A stretch of DNA of 46,173 nt from Liolophura sinensis (taxonomy: Eukaryota; Mollusca; Polyplacophora; Chitonida; Chitonidae), in contig NW_027018287.1 in assembly GCF_032854445.1 (NCBI RefSeq), positions 1 to 46,173 on the forward strand. Direction: 5' to 3'. Below are positions 12,681 to 24,755 of this stretch, piece after piece (the stretch's first letter is position 1; the number at the start of each line of letters is the position of its first letter). Below the pieces are notes generated by a model that saw only the letters and a list, made by a program, of their open reading frames with translations, was not told the origin of the DNA and did no database searches. Position numbers and translations under genes: made by a program.

Positions 12681-13778
12681 TTGAATGATCATTTATGTCA
12701 TAATCACGTGCCCAGCAACGGCTCTTACTCCATGGAAACCAGGGAAATTTGCAATTTTTCAACAGCTGCCGATGCCTGGCTCAATTCCGCATCTTTTGGC
12801 ACCTTATTCATGTGGGTCAGTGTTCAGTTGTACTTTTTACAGCAGACTGTATCACATACCTTGTGGTTTTCACGTACAAATGGTGTGGTTTTTCTACACG
12901 TAGATAAAGACATTGAGATTGTCTTGCACTTAGAAGTAAGGCAATTGCTGGGTGAGTTAAATGGGCTTAGCCCAAAGATTTGACGTCTTCTGGGTTACCG
13001 AAGGGCACATAACTTATAGTCAAAAGTTGAATATAGTAATGACCAGTCGCGATTGTACAGAGTACAGTGTAGCCGATTTCAATTAACAAAAAGACCAGGC
13101 AAAAATGCAAAAGTGGAAAAACTGTTCCAGTGCTGCTGGTAAGAGGCTAATCCGACGTATTTTGTGACGAGAAATCGAATGGTGCAAACCGTGTTGCTCT
13201 CCGACCAATACTTTTGGCTGTAGTGACAATTGAATGATCATTTATGTCATAATCACGTGCCCAGCAACGGCTCTTACTCCATGGAAACCAGGGAAATTTG
13301 CAATTTTTCAACAGCTGCCGATGCCTGGCTCAATTCCTCATCTTTTGGCACCTTACTGAAGTGGGTCAGTGTTCAGTTGTACTTTTTACAGCAGACTGTA
13401 TCAAGTACCTTGTGGTTTTCACGTACAAATGGTGTGGTTTTTCTACACGTAGATAAAGACATTGAGATTGTCTTGCACTTAGAAGTAAGGCAATTGCTGG
13501 GTGAGTAAAATGGGCTTAGCCCAAAGATTTGACGTCTTCTGGGCTACCGAAGGGCACATAACTTATAGTCAAAAGTTGAATATAGTAATGACCAGTCGCG
13601 ATTGTACAGAGTGCAGTGTAGCCGATTTCAATTAACAAAAAGACCAGGCAAAAATGCAAAAGTGGAAAAACTGTTCCAGTGCTGCTGGTAAGAGGCTAAT
13701 CCGACGTATTTTGTGACGACAAATCGAATGGTGCAAACCGCGTTGCTCTCCGACCAATACTTTTGCCTGTAGTGACAA
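12681..13778 (+). repeat. Two-monomer block (S + B with GTAAAATGG), copy 1
   Basis: An S monomer with the rare CTGGGTTACCG is followed by a B monomer whose GAGTTAAATGG is changed to GAGTAAAATGG at 13503-13512. The same ordered pair recurs 3294 bases (six monomers) later. The two rare marks in adjacent monomers make a block duplication much more likely than two coincident mutations. Confidence 0.85.
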
Positions 13779-15974
13779 TTGAATGATCATTTATGTCATA
13801 ATCACGTGCCCAGCAACGGCTCTTACTCCATGGAAACCAGGGAAATTTGCAATTTTTCAACAGCTGCCGATGCCTGGCTCAATTCCGCATCTTTTGGCAC
13901 CTTACTGAAGTGGGTCAGTGTTCAGTTGTACTTTTTACAGCAGACTGTATCAAGTACCTTGTGGTTTTCACGTACAAATGGTGTGGTTTTTCTACACGTA
14001 GATAAAGACATTGAGATTGTCTTGCACTTAGAAGTAAGGCAATTGCTGGGTGAGTTAAATGGGCTTGGCCCAAAGATTTGACGTCTTCTGGGCTACCGAA
14101 GGGCACATAACTTATAGTCAAAAGTTGAATATAGTAATGACCAGTCGCGATTGTACAGAGTGCAGTGTAGCCGATTTCAATTAACAAAAAGACCAGGCAA
14201 AAATGCAAAAGTGGAAAAACTGTTCCAGTGCTGCTGGTAAGAGGCTAATCCGACGTATTTTGTGACGACAAATCGAATGGTGCAAACCGCGTTGCTCTCC
14301 GACCAATACTTTTGCCTGTAGTGACAATTGAATGATCATTTATGTCATAATCACGTGCCCAGCAACGGCTCTTACTCCATGGAAACCAGGGAAATTTGCA
14401 ATTTTTCAACAGCTGCCGATGCCTGGCTCAATTCCGCATCTTTTGGCACCTTATTCATGTGGGTCTGTGGTCAGTTGTACTTTTTACAGCAGACTGTATC
14501 AAGTACCTTGTGGTTTTCACGTACAAATGGTGTGGTTTTTCTACATGTAGATAAAGACATTGAGATTGTCTTGCACTTAGAAGTAAGGCAATTGCTGGGT
14601 GAGTTAAATGGGCTTAGCCCAAAGATTTGACGTCTTCTGGGCTACCGAAGGGCACATAACTTATAGTCAAAAGTTGAATATAGTAATGACCAGTCGCGAT
14701 TGTACAGAGTACAGTGTAGCCGATTTCAATTAACAAAAAGACCAGGCAAAAATGCAAAAGTGGAAAAACTGTTCCAGTGCTGCTGGTAAGAGGCTAATCC
14801 GACGTATTTTGTGACGAGAAATCGAATGGTGCAAACCGTGTTGCTCTCCGACCAATACTTTTGGCTGTAGTGACAATTGAATGATCATTTATGTCATAAT
14901 CACGTGCCCAGCAACGGCTCTTACTCCATGGAAACCAGGGAAATTTGCAATTTTTCAACAGCTGCCGATGCCTGGCTCAATTCCTCATCTTTTGGCACCT
15001 TACTGAAGTGGGTCAGTGTTCAGTTGTACTTTTTACAGCAGACTGTATCAAGTACCTTGTGGTTTTCACGTACAAATGGTGTGGTTTTTCTACACGTAGA
15101 TAAAGACATTGAGATTGTCTTGCACTTAGAAGTAAGGCAATTGCTGGGTGAGTTAAATGGGCTTGGCCCAAAGATTTGACGTCTTCTGGGCTACCGCAGG
15201 GCACATAACTTATAGTCAAAAGTTGAATATAGTAATGACCAGTCGCGATTGTACAGAGTGCAGTGTAGCCGATTTCAATTAGCAAAAAGACCAGGCAAAA
15301 ATGCAAAAGTGGAAAATCTGTTCCAGTGCTGCTGGTAAGAGGCTAATCCGACGTATTTTGTGACGACAAATCGAATGGTGCAAACCGCGTTGCTCTCCGA
15401 CCAATACTTTTGCCTGTAGTGACAATTGAATGATCATTTATGTCATAATCACGTGCCCAGCAACGGCTCTTACTCCATGGAAACCAGGGAAATTTGCAAT
15501 TTTTCAACAGCTGCCGATGCCTGGCTCAATTCCTCATCTTTTGGCACCTTACTGAAGTGGGTCAGTGTTCAGTTGTACTTTTTACAGCAGACTGTATCAA
15601 GTACCTTGTGGTTTTCACGTACAAATGGTGTGGTTTTTCTACACGTAGATAAAGACATTGAGATTGTCTTGCACTTAGAAGTAAGGCAATTGCTGGGTGA
15701 GTTAAATGGGCTTAGCCCAAAGATTTGACGTCTTCTGGGCTACCGAAGGGCACATAACTTATAGTCAAAAGTTGAATATAGTAATGACCAGTCGCGATTG
15801 TACAGAGTGCAGTGTAGCCGATTTCAATTAACAAAAAGACCAGGCAAAAATGCAAAAGTGGAAAAACTGTTCCAGTGCTGCTGGTAAGAGGCTAATCCGA
15901 CGTATTTTGTGACGACAAATCAAAAGGTGCAAACCGCGTTGCTCTCCGACCAATACTTTTGCCTGTAGTGACAA

Positions 15975-17072
15975 TTGAATGATCATTTATGTCATAATCA
16001 CGTGCCCAGCAACGGCTCTTACTCCATGGAAACCAGGGAAATTTGCAATTTTTCAACAGCTGCCGATGCCTGGCTCAATTCCGCATCTTTTGGCACCTTA
16101 TTCATGTGGGTCAGTGTTCAGTTGTACTTTTTACAGCAGACTGTATCACATACCTTGTGGTTTTCACGTACAAATGGTGTGGTTTTTCTACACGTAGATA
16201 AAGACATTGAGATTGTCTTGCACTTAGAAGTAAGGCAATTGCTGGGTGAGTTAAATGGGCTTAGCCCAAAGATTTGACGTCTTCTGGGTTACCGAAGGGC
16301 ACATAACTTATAGTCAAAAGTTGAATATAGTAATGACCAGTCGCGATTGTACAGAGTACAGTGTAGCCGATTTCAATTAACAAAAACACCAGGCAAAAAT
16401 GCAAAAGTGGAAAAACTGTTCCAGTGCTGCTGGTAAGAGGCTAATCCGACGTATTTTGTGACGACAAATCGAATGGTGCAAACCGTGTTGCTCTCCGACC
16501 AATACTTTTGGCTGTAGTGACAATTGAATGATCATTTATGTCATAATCACGTGCCCAGCAACGGCTCTTACTCCATGGAAACCAGGGAAATTTGCAATTT
16601 TTCAACAGCTGCCGATGCCTGGCTCAATTCCTCATCTTTTGGCACCTTACTGAAGTGGGTCAGTGTTCAGTTGTACTTTTTACAGCAGACTGTATCAAGT
16701 ACCTTGTGGTTTTCACGTACAAATGGTGTGGTTTTTCTACACGTAGATAAAGACATTGAGATTGTCTTGCACTTAGAAGTAAGGCAATTGCTGGGTGAGT
16801 AAAATGGGCTTAGCCCAAAGATTTGACGTCTTCTGGGCTACCGAAGGGCACATAACTTATAGTCAAAAGTTGAATATAGTAATGACCAGTCGCGATTGTA
16901 CAGAGTGCAGTGTAGCCGATTTCAATTAACAAAAAGACCAGGCAAAAATGCAAAAGTGGAAAAACTGTTCCAGTGCTGCTGGTAAGAGGCTAATCCGACG
17001 TATTTTGTGACGACAAATCGAATGGTGCAAACCGCGTTGTTCTCCTACCAATACTTTTGCCTGTAGTGACAA
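15975..17072 (+). repeat. Two-monomer block (S + B with GTAAAATGG), copy 2
   Basis: This pair has the same marks as the one at 12681: CACATACC and GGGTTACCG in the first monomer, GAGTAAAATGG at 16797-16806 in the second. The tails differ: this copy ends with GTTGTTCTCCTACC at about 17035, while the first copy has the usual GTTGCTCTCCGACC. Confidence 0.85.
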
Positions 17073-17621
17073 TTGAATGATCATTTATGTCATAATCACG
17101 TGCCCAGTAACGGCTCTTACTCCATGGAAACCAGGGAAATTTGCAATTTTTCAACAGCTGCCGATGCCTGGCTCAATTCCCCATCTTTTGGCACCTTATT
17201 CATGTGGGTCAGTGTTCAGTTGTACTTTTTACAGCAGACTGTATCACATAACTTGTGGTTTTTACGTACAAATGGTGTGGTTTTTCTACACGTAGATAAA
17301 GACATTGAGATTGTCTTGCACTTAGAAGTAAGGCAATTGCTGGGTGAGTTAAATGGGCTTAGCCGAAAGATTTGACGTCTTCTGGGCTACCGAAGGGCAC
17401 ATAACTTATAGTCAAAAGTTGAATATAGTAATGACCAGTCGCGATTGTACAGAGTGCAGTGTAGCCGATTTCAATTAACAAAAAGACCAGGCAAAAATGC
17501 AAAAGTGGAAAATCTGTTCCAGTGCTGCTGGTAAGAGGCTAATCCGACGTATTTTGTGACGACAAATCGAATGGTGCAAACCGCGTTGCTCTCCGACCAA
17601 TACTTTTGCCTGTAATGACAA
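17073..17621 (+). repeat. S monomer with extra private changes
   Basis: This mosaic monomer has C at offset 109 (TCCCCATC), the A form TTCATG, the B form at 139/143 and CACATAAC. It adds its own substitutions: CCCAGTAACGG near the start, TTTTTACGTAC, and AGCCGAAAG. It is the most diverged S monomer and shares the C at 109 with those at 18171 and 20367, so the three probably have one origin. Confidence 0.85.
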
Positions 17622-18119
17622 TTGAATTATCATTTATGTCATAATCACGTGCCCAGCAACGGCTCTTACTCCATGGAAACCAGGGAAATTTGCAATTTTT
17701 CAACAGCTGCCGATGCCTGGCTCAATTCCTCATCTTTTGGCACCTTACTGAAGTGGGTCAGTGTTCAGTTGTACTTTTTACAGCAGACTGTATCAAGTAC
17801 CTTGTGGTTTTCACGTACAAATGGTGTGGTTTTTCTACACGTAGATAAAGACATTGAGATTGTCTTGCACTTAGAAGTAAGGCAATTGCTGGGTGAGTTA
17901 AATGGGCTTAGCCCAAAGATTTGACGTCTTCTGGGCTACCGAAGGGCACATAACTTATAGTCAAAAGTTGAATATAGTAATGACCAGTCGCGATTGTACA
18001 GAGTGCAGTGTAGCCGATTTCAATTAACAAAAAGACCAGGCAAAAATGCAAAAGTGGAAAATCTGTTCCAGTGCTGCTGGTAAGAGGCAAATCCGACGTA
18101 TTTTGTGACGACAAATCGA

Positions 18120-18719
18120 ATGGTGCAAACCGCGTTCCTCTCCGACCAATACTTTTGCCTGTAGTGACAATTGAATGATCATTTATGTCATAATCACGTG
18201 CCCAGCAACGGCTCTTACTCCATGGAAACCAGGGAAATTTGCAATTTTTCAACAGCTGCCGATGCCTGGCTCAATTCCCCATCTTTTGGCACCTTATTCA
18301 TGTGGGTCAGTGTTCAGTTGTACTTTTTACAGCAGACTGTATCACATACCTTGTGGTTTTCACGTACAAATGGTGTGGTTTTTCTACACGTAGATAAAGA
18401 CATTGAGATTGTCTTGCACTTAGAAGTAAGGCAATTGCTGGGTGAGTTAAATGGGCTTAGCCCAAAGATTTGACGTCTTCTGGGCTACCGAAGGGCACAT
18501 AACTTATAGTCAAAAGTTGAATATAGTAATGACCAGTCGCGATTGTACAGAGTGCAGTGTAGCCGATTTCAATTAACAAAAAGACCAGGCAAAAATGCAA
18601 AAGTGGAAAATCTGTTCCAGTGCTGCTGGTAAGAGGCTAATCCGACGTATTTTGTGACGACAAATCGAATGGTGCAAACCGCGTTGCTCTCCGACCAATA
18701 CTTTTGCCTGTAGTGACAA
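18120..18719 (+). repeat. S monomer with preceding GTTCCTCTCC tail, copy 1
   Basis: The end of the monomer before this S unit reads CCGCGTTCCTCTCC instead of CCGCGTTGCTCTCC. The S unit has C at offset 109, CACATACC, G at 384 and T at 441. The same linked set recurs 2196 bases (exactly four monomers) further on, which indicates a four-monomer duplication. Confidence 0.84.
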
Positions 18720-20315
18720 TTGAATGATCATTTATGTCATAATCACGTGCCCAGCAACGGCTCTTACTCCATGGAAACCAGGGAAATTTGCAATTTTTCA
18801 ACAGCTGCCGATGCCTGGCTCAATTCCTCATCTTTTGGGACCTTACTGAAGTGGGTCAGTGTTCAGTTGTACTTTTTACAGCAGACTGTATCAAGTACCT
18901 TGTGGTTTTCACGTACAAATGGTGTGGTTTTTCTACACGTTGATAAAGACATTGAGATTGTCTTGGACTTAGAAGTAAGGCAATTGCTGGGTGAGTTAAA
19001 TGGGCTTAGCCCAAAGATTTGACGTCTTCTGGGCTACCGAAGGGCACATAACTTATAGTCAAAAGTTGAATATAGTAATGACCAGTCGCGATTGTACAGA
19101 GTGCAGTGTAGCCGATTTCAATTAACAAAAAGACCAGGCAAAAATGCAAAAGTGGAAAATCTGTTCCAGTGCTGCTGGTAAGAGGCTAATCCGACGTATT
19201 TTGTGACGACAAATCGAATGGTGCAAACCGCGTTGCTCTCCGACCAATACTTTTGCCTGTAGTGACAATTGAATGATCATTTATGTCATAATCACGTGCC
19301 CAGCAACGGCTCTTACTCCATGGAAACCAGGGAAATTTGCAATTTTTCAACAGCTGCCGATGCCTGGCTCAATTCCTCATCTTTTGGCACCTTACTGAAG
19401 TGGGTCAGTGTTCAGTTGTACTTTTTACAGCAGACTGTATCAAGTACCTTGTGGTTTTCACGTACAAATGGTGTGGTTTTTCTACACGTAGATAAAGACA
19501 TTGAGATTGTCTTGAACTTAGAAGTAAGGCAATTGCTGGGTGAGTTAAATGGGCTTAGCCCAAAGATTTGACGTCTTCTGGGCTACCGAAGGGCACATAA
19601 CTTATAGTCAAAAGTTGAATATAGTAATGACCAGTCGCGATTGTACAGAGTGCAGTGTAGCCGATTTCAATTAACAAAAAGACCAGGCAAAAATGCAAAA
19701 GTGGAAAATCTGTTCCAGTGCTGCTGGTAAGAGGCTAATCCGACGTATTTTGTGACGACAAATCGAATGGTGCAAACCGCGTTGCTCTCCGACCAATACT
19801 TTTGCCTGTAGTGACAATTGAATGATCATTTATGTCATAATCACGTGCCCAGCAACGGCTCTTACTCCATGGAAACCAGGGAAATTTGCAATTTTTCAAC
19901 AGCTGCCGATGCCTGGCTCAATTCCTCATCTTTTGGCACCTTACTGAAGTGGGTCAGTGTTCAGTTGTACTTTTTACAGCAGACTGTATCAAGTACCTTG
20001 TGGTTTTCACGTACAAATGGTGTGGTTTTTCTACACGTAGATAAAGACATTGAGATTGTCTTGCACTTAGAAGTAAGGCAATTGCTGGGTGAGTTAAATG
20101 GGCTTAGCCCAAAGATTTGACGTCTTCTGGGCTACCGAAGGGCACATAACTTATAGTCAAAAGTTGAATATAGTAATGACCAGTCGCGATTGTACAGAGT
20201 GCAGTGTAGCCGATTTCAATTAACAAAAAGACCAGGCAAAAATGCAAAAGTGGAAAATCTGTTCCAGTGCTGCTGGTAAGAGGCTAATCCGACGTATTTT
20301 GTGACGACAAATCGA

Positions 20316-20914
20316 ATGGTGCAAACCGCGTTCCTCTCCGACCAATACTTTTGCCTGTAGTGACAATTGAATGATCATTTATGTCATAATCACGTGCCCA
20401 GCAACGGCTCTTACTCCATGGAAACCAGGGAAATTTGCAATTTTTCAACAGCTGCCGATGCCTGGCTCAATTCCCCATCTTTTGGCACCCTATTCATGTG
20501 GGTCAGTGTTCAGTTGTACTTTTTACAGCAGACTGTATCACATACCTTGTGGTTTTCACGTACAAATGGTGTGGTTTTTCTACATGTAGATAAAGACATT
20601 GAGATTGTCTTGCACTTAGAAGTAAGGCAATTGCTGGGTGAGTTAAATGGGCTTAGCCCAAAGATTTGACGTCTTCTGGGCTACCGAAGGGCACATAACT
20701 TATAGTCAAAAGTTGAATATAGTAATGACCAGTCGCGATTGTACAGAGTGCAGTGTAGCCGATTTCAATTAACAAAAGACCAGGCAAAAATGCAAAAGTG
20801 GAAAATCTGTTCCAGTGCTGCTGGTAAGAGGCTAATCCGACGTATTTTGTGACGACAAATCGAATGGTGCAAACCGCGTTGCTCTCCGACCAATACTTTT
20901 GCCTGTAGTGACAA
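20316..20914 (+). repeat. S monomer with preceding GTTCCTCTCC tail, copy 2
   Basis: This has the same linked marks as the copy at 18120. Later private changes in this copy are CACCCTATTC, CTACATGTAG (a CpG to TpG change) and the loss of two A residues within AACAAAAAGACC (net monomer length 548). Confidence 0.83.
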
Positions 20915-23900
20915 TTGAATGATCATTTATGTCATAATCACGTGCCCAGCAACGGCTCTTACTCCATGGAAACCAGGGAAATTTGCAATTTTTCAACAGC
21001 TGCCGATGCCTGGCTCAATTCCTCATCTTTTGGCACCTTACTGAAGTGGGTCAGTGTTCAGTTGTACTTTTTACAGCAGACTGTATCAAGTACCTTGTGG
21101 TTTTCACGTACAAATGGTGTGGTTTTTCTACACGTAGATAAAGACATTGAGATTGTCTTGCACTTAGAAGTAAGGCAATTGCTGGGTGAGTTAAATGGGC
21201 TTAGCCCAAAGATTTGACGTCTTCTGGGCTACCGAAGGGCACATAACTTATAGTCAAAAGTTGAATATAGTAATGACCAGTCGCGATTGTACAGAGTACA
21301 GTGTAGCCGATTTCAATTAACAAAAAGACCAGGCAAAAATGCAAAAGTGGAAAAACTGTTCCAGTGCTGCTGGTAAGAGGCTAATCCGACGTATTTTGTG
21401 ACGACAAATCGAATGGTGCAAACCGTGTTGCTCTCCGACCAATACTTTTGGCTGTAGTGACAATTGAATGATCATTTATGTCATAATCACGTGCCCAGCA
21501 ACGGCTCTTACTCCATGGAAACCAGGGAAATTTGCAATTTTTCAACAGCTGCCGATGCCTGGCTCAATTCCTCATCTTTTGGCACCTTACTGAAGTGGGT
21601 CAGTGTTCAGTTGTACTTTTTACAGCAGACTGTATCAAGTACCTTGTGGTTTTCACGTACAAATGGTGTGGTTTTTCTACACGTAGATAAAGACATTGAG
21701 ATTGTCTTGCACTTAGAAGTAAGGCAATTGCTGGGTGAGTTAAATGGGCTTGGCCCAAAGATTTGACGTCTTCTGGGCTACCGAAGGGCACATAACTTAT
21801 AGTCAAAAGTTGAATATAGTAATGACCAGTCGCGATTGTACAGAGTGCAGTGTAGCCGATTTCAATTAACAAAAAGACCAGGCAAAAATGCAAAAGTGGA
21901 AAATCTGTTCCAGTGCTGCTGGTAAGAGGCTAATCCGACGTATTTTGTGACGACAAATCGAATGGTGCAAACCGCGTTGCTCTCCGACCAATACTTTTGC
22001 CTGTAGTGACAATTGAATGATCATTTATGTCATAATCACGTGCCCAGCAACGGCTCTTACTCCATGGAAACCAGGGAAATTTGCAATTTTTCAACAGCTG
22101 CCGATGCCTGGCTCAATTCCTCATCTTTTGGCACCTTACTGAAGTGGGTCAGTGTTCAGTTGTACTTTTTACAGCAGACTGTATCAAGTACCTTGTGGTT
22201 TTCACGTACAAATGGTGTGGTTTTTCTACACGTAGATAAAGACATTGAGATTGTCTTGCACTTAGAAGTAAGGCAATTGCTGGGTGAGTTAAATGGGCTT
22301 AGCCCAAAGATTTGACGTCTTCTGGGCTACCGAAGGGCACATAACTTATAGTCAAAAGTTGAATATAGTAATGACCAGTCGCGATTGTACAGAGTGCAGT
22401 GTAGCCGATTTCAATTAACAAAAAGACCAGACAAAAATGCAAAAGTGGAAAAACTGTTCCAGTGCTGCTGGTAAGAGGCTAATCCGACGTATTTTGTGAC
22501 GACAAATCGAATGGTGCAAACCGCGTTGCTCTCCGACCAATACTTTTGCCTGTAGTGACAATTGAATGATCATTTATGTCATAATCACGTGCCCAGCAAC
22601 GGCTCTTACTCCATGGAAACCAGGGAAATTTGCAATTTTTCAACAGCTGCCGATGCCTGGCTCAATTCCTCATCTTTTGGCACCTTACTGAAGTGGGTCA
22701 GTGTTCAGTTGTACTTTTTACAGCAGACTGTATCAAGTACCTTGTGGTTTTCACGTACAAATGGTGTGGTTTTTCTACACGTAGATAAAGACATTGAGAT
22801 TGTCTTGCACTTAGAAGTAAGGCAATTGCTGGGTGAGTTAAATGGGCTTGGCCCAAAGATTTGACGTCTTCTGGGCTACCGAAGGGCACATAACTTATAG
22901 TCAAAAGTTGAATATAGTAATGACCAGTCGCGATTGTACAGAGTGCAGTGTAGCCGATTTCAATTAACAAAAAGACCAGGCAAAAATGCAAAAGTGGAAA
23001 ATCTGTTCCAGTGCTGCTGGTAAGAGGCTAATCCGACGTATTTTGTGACGACAAATCGAATGGTGCAAACCGCGTTGCTCTCCGACCAATACTTTTGCCT
23101 GTAGTGACAATTGAATGATCATTTATGTCATAATCACGTGCCCAGCAACGGCTCTTACTCCATGGAAACCAGGGAAATTTGCAATTTTTCAACAGCTGCC
23201 GATGCCTGGCTCAATTCCTCATCTTTTGGCACCTTACTGAAGTGGGTCAGTGTTCAGTTGTACTTTTTACAGCAGACTGTATCAAGTACCTTGTGGTTTT
23301 CACGTACAAATGGTGTGGTTTTTCTACACGTAGATAAAGACATTGAGATTGTCTTGCACTTAGAAGTAAGGCAATTGCTGGGTGAGTTAAATGGGCTTAG
23401 CCCAAAGATTTGACGTCTTCTGGGCTACCGAAGGGCACATAACTTATAGTCAAAAGTTGAATATAGTAATGACCAGTCGCGATTGTACAGAGTGCAGTGT
23501 AGCCGATTTCAATTAACAAAAAGACCAGGCAAAAATGCAAAAGTGGAAAATCTGTTCCAGTGCTGCTGGTAAGAGGCTAATCCGACGTATTTTGTGACGA
23601 CAAATCGAATGGTGCAAACCGCGTTGCTCTCCGACCAATACTTTTGCCTGTAGTGACAATTGAATGATCATTTATGTCATAATCACGTGCCCAGCAACGG
23701 CTCTTACTCCATGGAAACCAGGGAAATTTGCAATTTTTCAACAGCTGCCGATGCCTGGCTCAATTCCTCATCTTTTGGCACCTTACTGAAGTGGGTCAGT
23801 GTTCAGTTGTACTTTTTACAGCAGACTGTATCAAGTACCTTGTGGTTTTCACGTACAAATGGTGTGGTTTTTCTACACGTAGATAAAGACATTGAGATTG

Positions 23901-24755
23901 TCTTGCACTTAGAAGTAAGGCAATTGCTGGGTGAGTTAAATGGGCTTAGCCCAAAGATTTGACGTCTTCTGGGCTACCGAAGGGCACATAACTTATAGTC
24001 AAAAGTTGAATATAGTAATGACCAGTCGCGATTGTACAGAGTGCAGTGTAGCCGATTTCAATTAACAAAAAGACCAGGCAAAAATGCAAAAGTGGAAAAA
24101 CTGTTCCAGTGCTGCTGGTAAGAGGCTAATCCGACGTATTTTGTGACGACAAATCCAATGGTGCAAACCGCGTTGCTCTCCGACCAATACTTTTGCCTGT
24201 AGTGACAATTGAATGATCATTTATGTCATAATCACGTGCCCAGCAACGGCTCTTACTCCATGGAAACCAGGGAAATTTGCAATTTTTCAACAGCTGCCGA
24301 TGCCTGGCTCAATTCCTCATCTTTTGGCACCTTACTGAAGTGGGTCAGTGTTCAGTTGTACTTTTTACAGCAGACTATCAAGTACCTTGTGGTTTTCACG
24401 TACAAATGGTGTGGTTTTTCTACACGTAGATAAAGACATTGAGATTGTCTTGCACTTAGAAGTAAGGCAATTGCTGGGTGAGTTAAATGGGCTTGGCCCA
24501 AAGATTTGACGTCTTCTGGGCTACCGAAGGGCACATAACTTATAGTCAAAAGTTGAATATAGTAATGACCAGTCGCGATTGTACAGAGTGCAGTGTAGCC
24601 GATTTCAATTAACAAAAAGACCAGGCAAAAATCCAAAAGTGGAAAATCTGTTCCAGTGCTGCTGGTAAGAGGCTAATCCGACGTATTTTGTGACGACAAA
24701 TCGAATGGTGCAAACCGTGTTGCTCTCCGACCAATACTTTTGCCTGTAGTGAAAA

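Larger units (their letters stand above)
8837..24755 (+). repeat. Zone 2: B monomers with S, GL and A/W mosaics, 17-45
   Basis: Starts and classes: 8837 B, 9386 A/W, 9936 B, 10486 B, 11034 GL, 11583 A/W, 12132 B, 12681 S, 13230 B, 13779 GL, 14328 A/W, 14877 B, 15426 B, 15975 S, 16524 B, 17073 S, 17622 B, 18171 S, 18720 B, 19269 B, 19818 B, 20367 S, 20915 B, 21464 B, 22013 B, 22562 B, 23111 B, 23660 B, 24209 B. A/W is A up to offset 143 with the B base G at 186. GL has the A base at 109 and B from 127. S has TTCATG, the B form at 139/143, and CACATACC instead of CAAGTACC. No full A monomer occurs here. Spacing is exactly 549 for 17 consecutive monomers from 11034 to 20367, so this is the cleanest part of the window. 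Confidence 0.92.
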
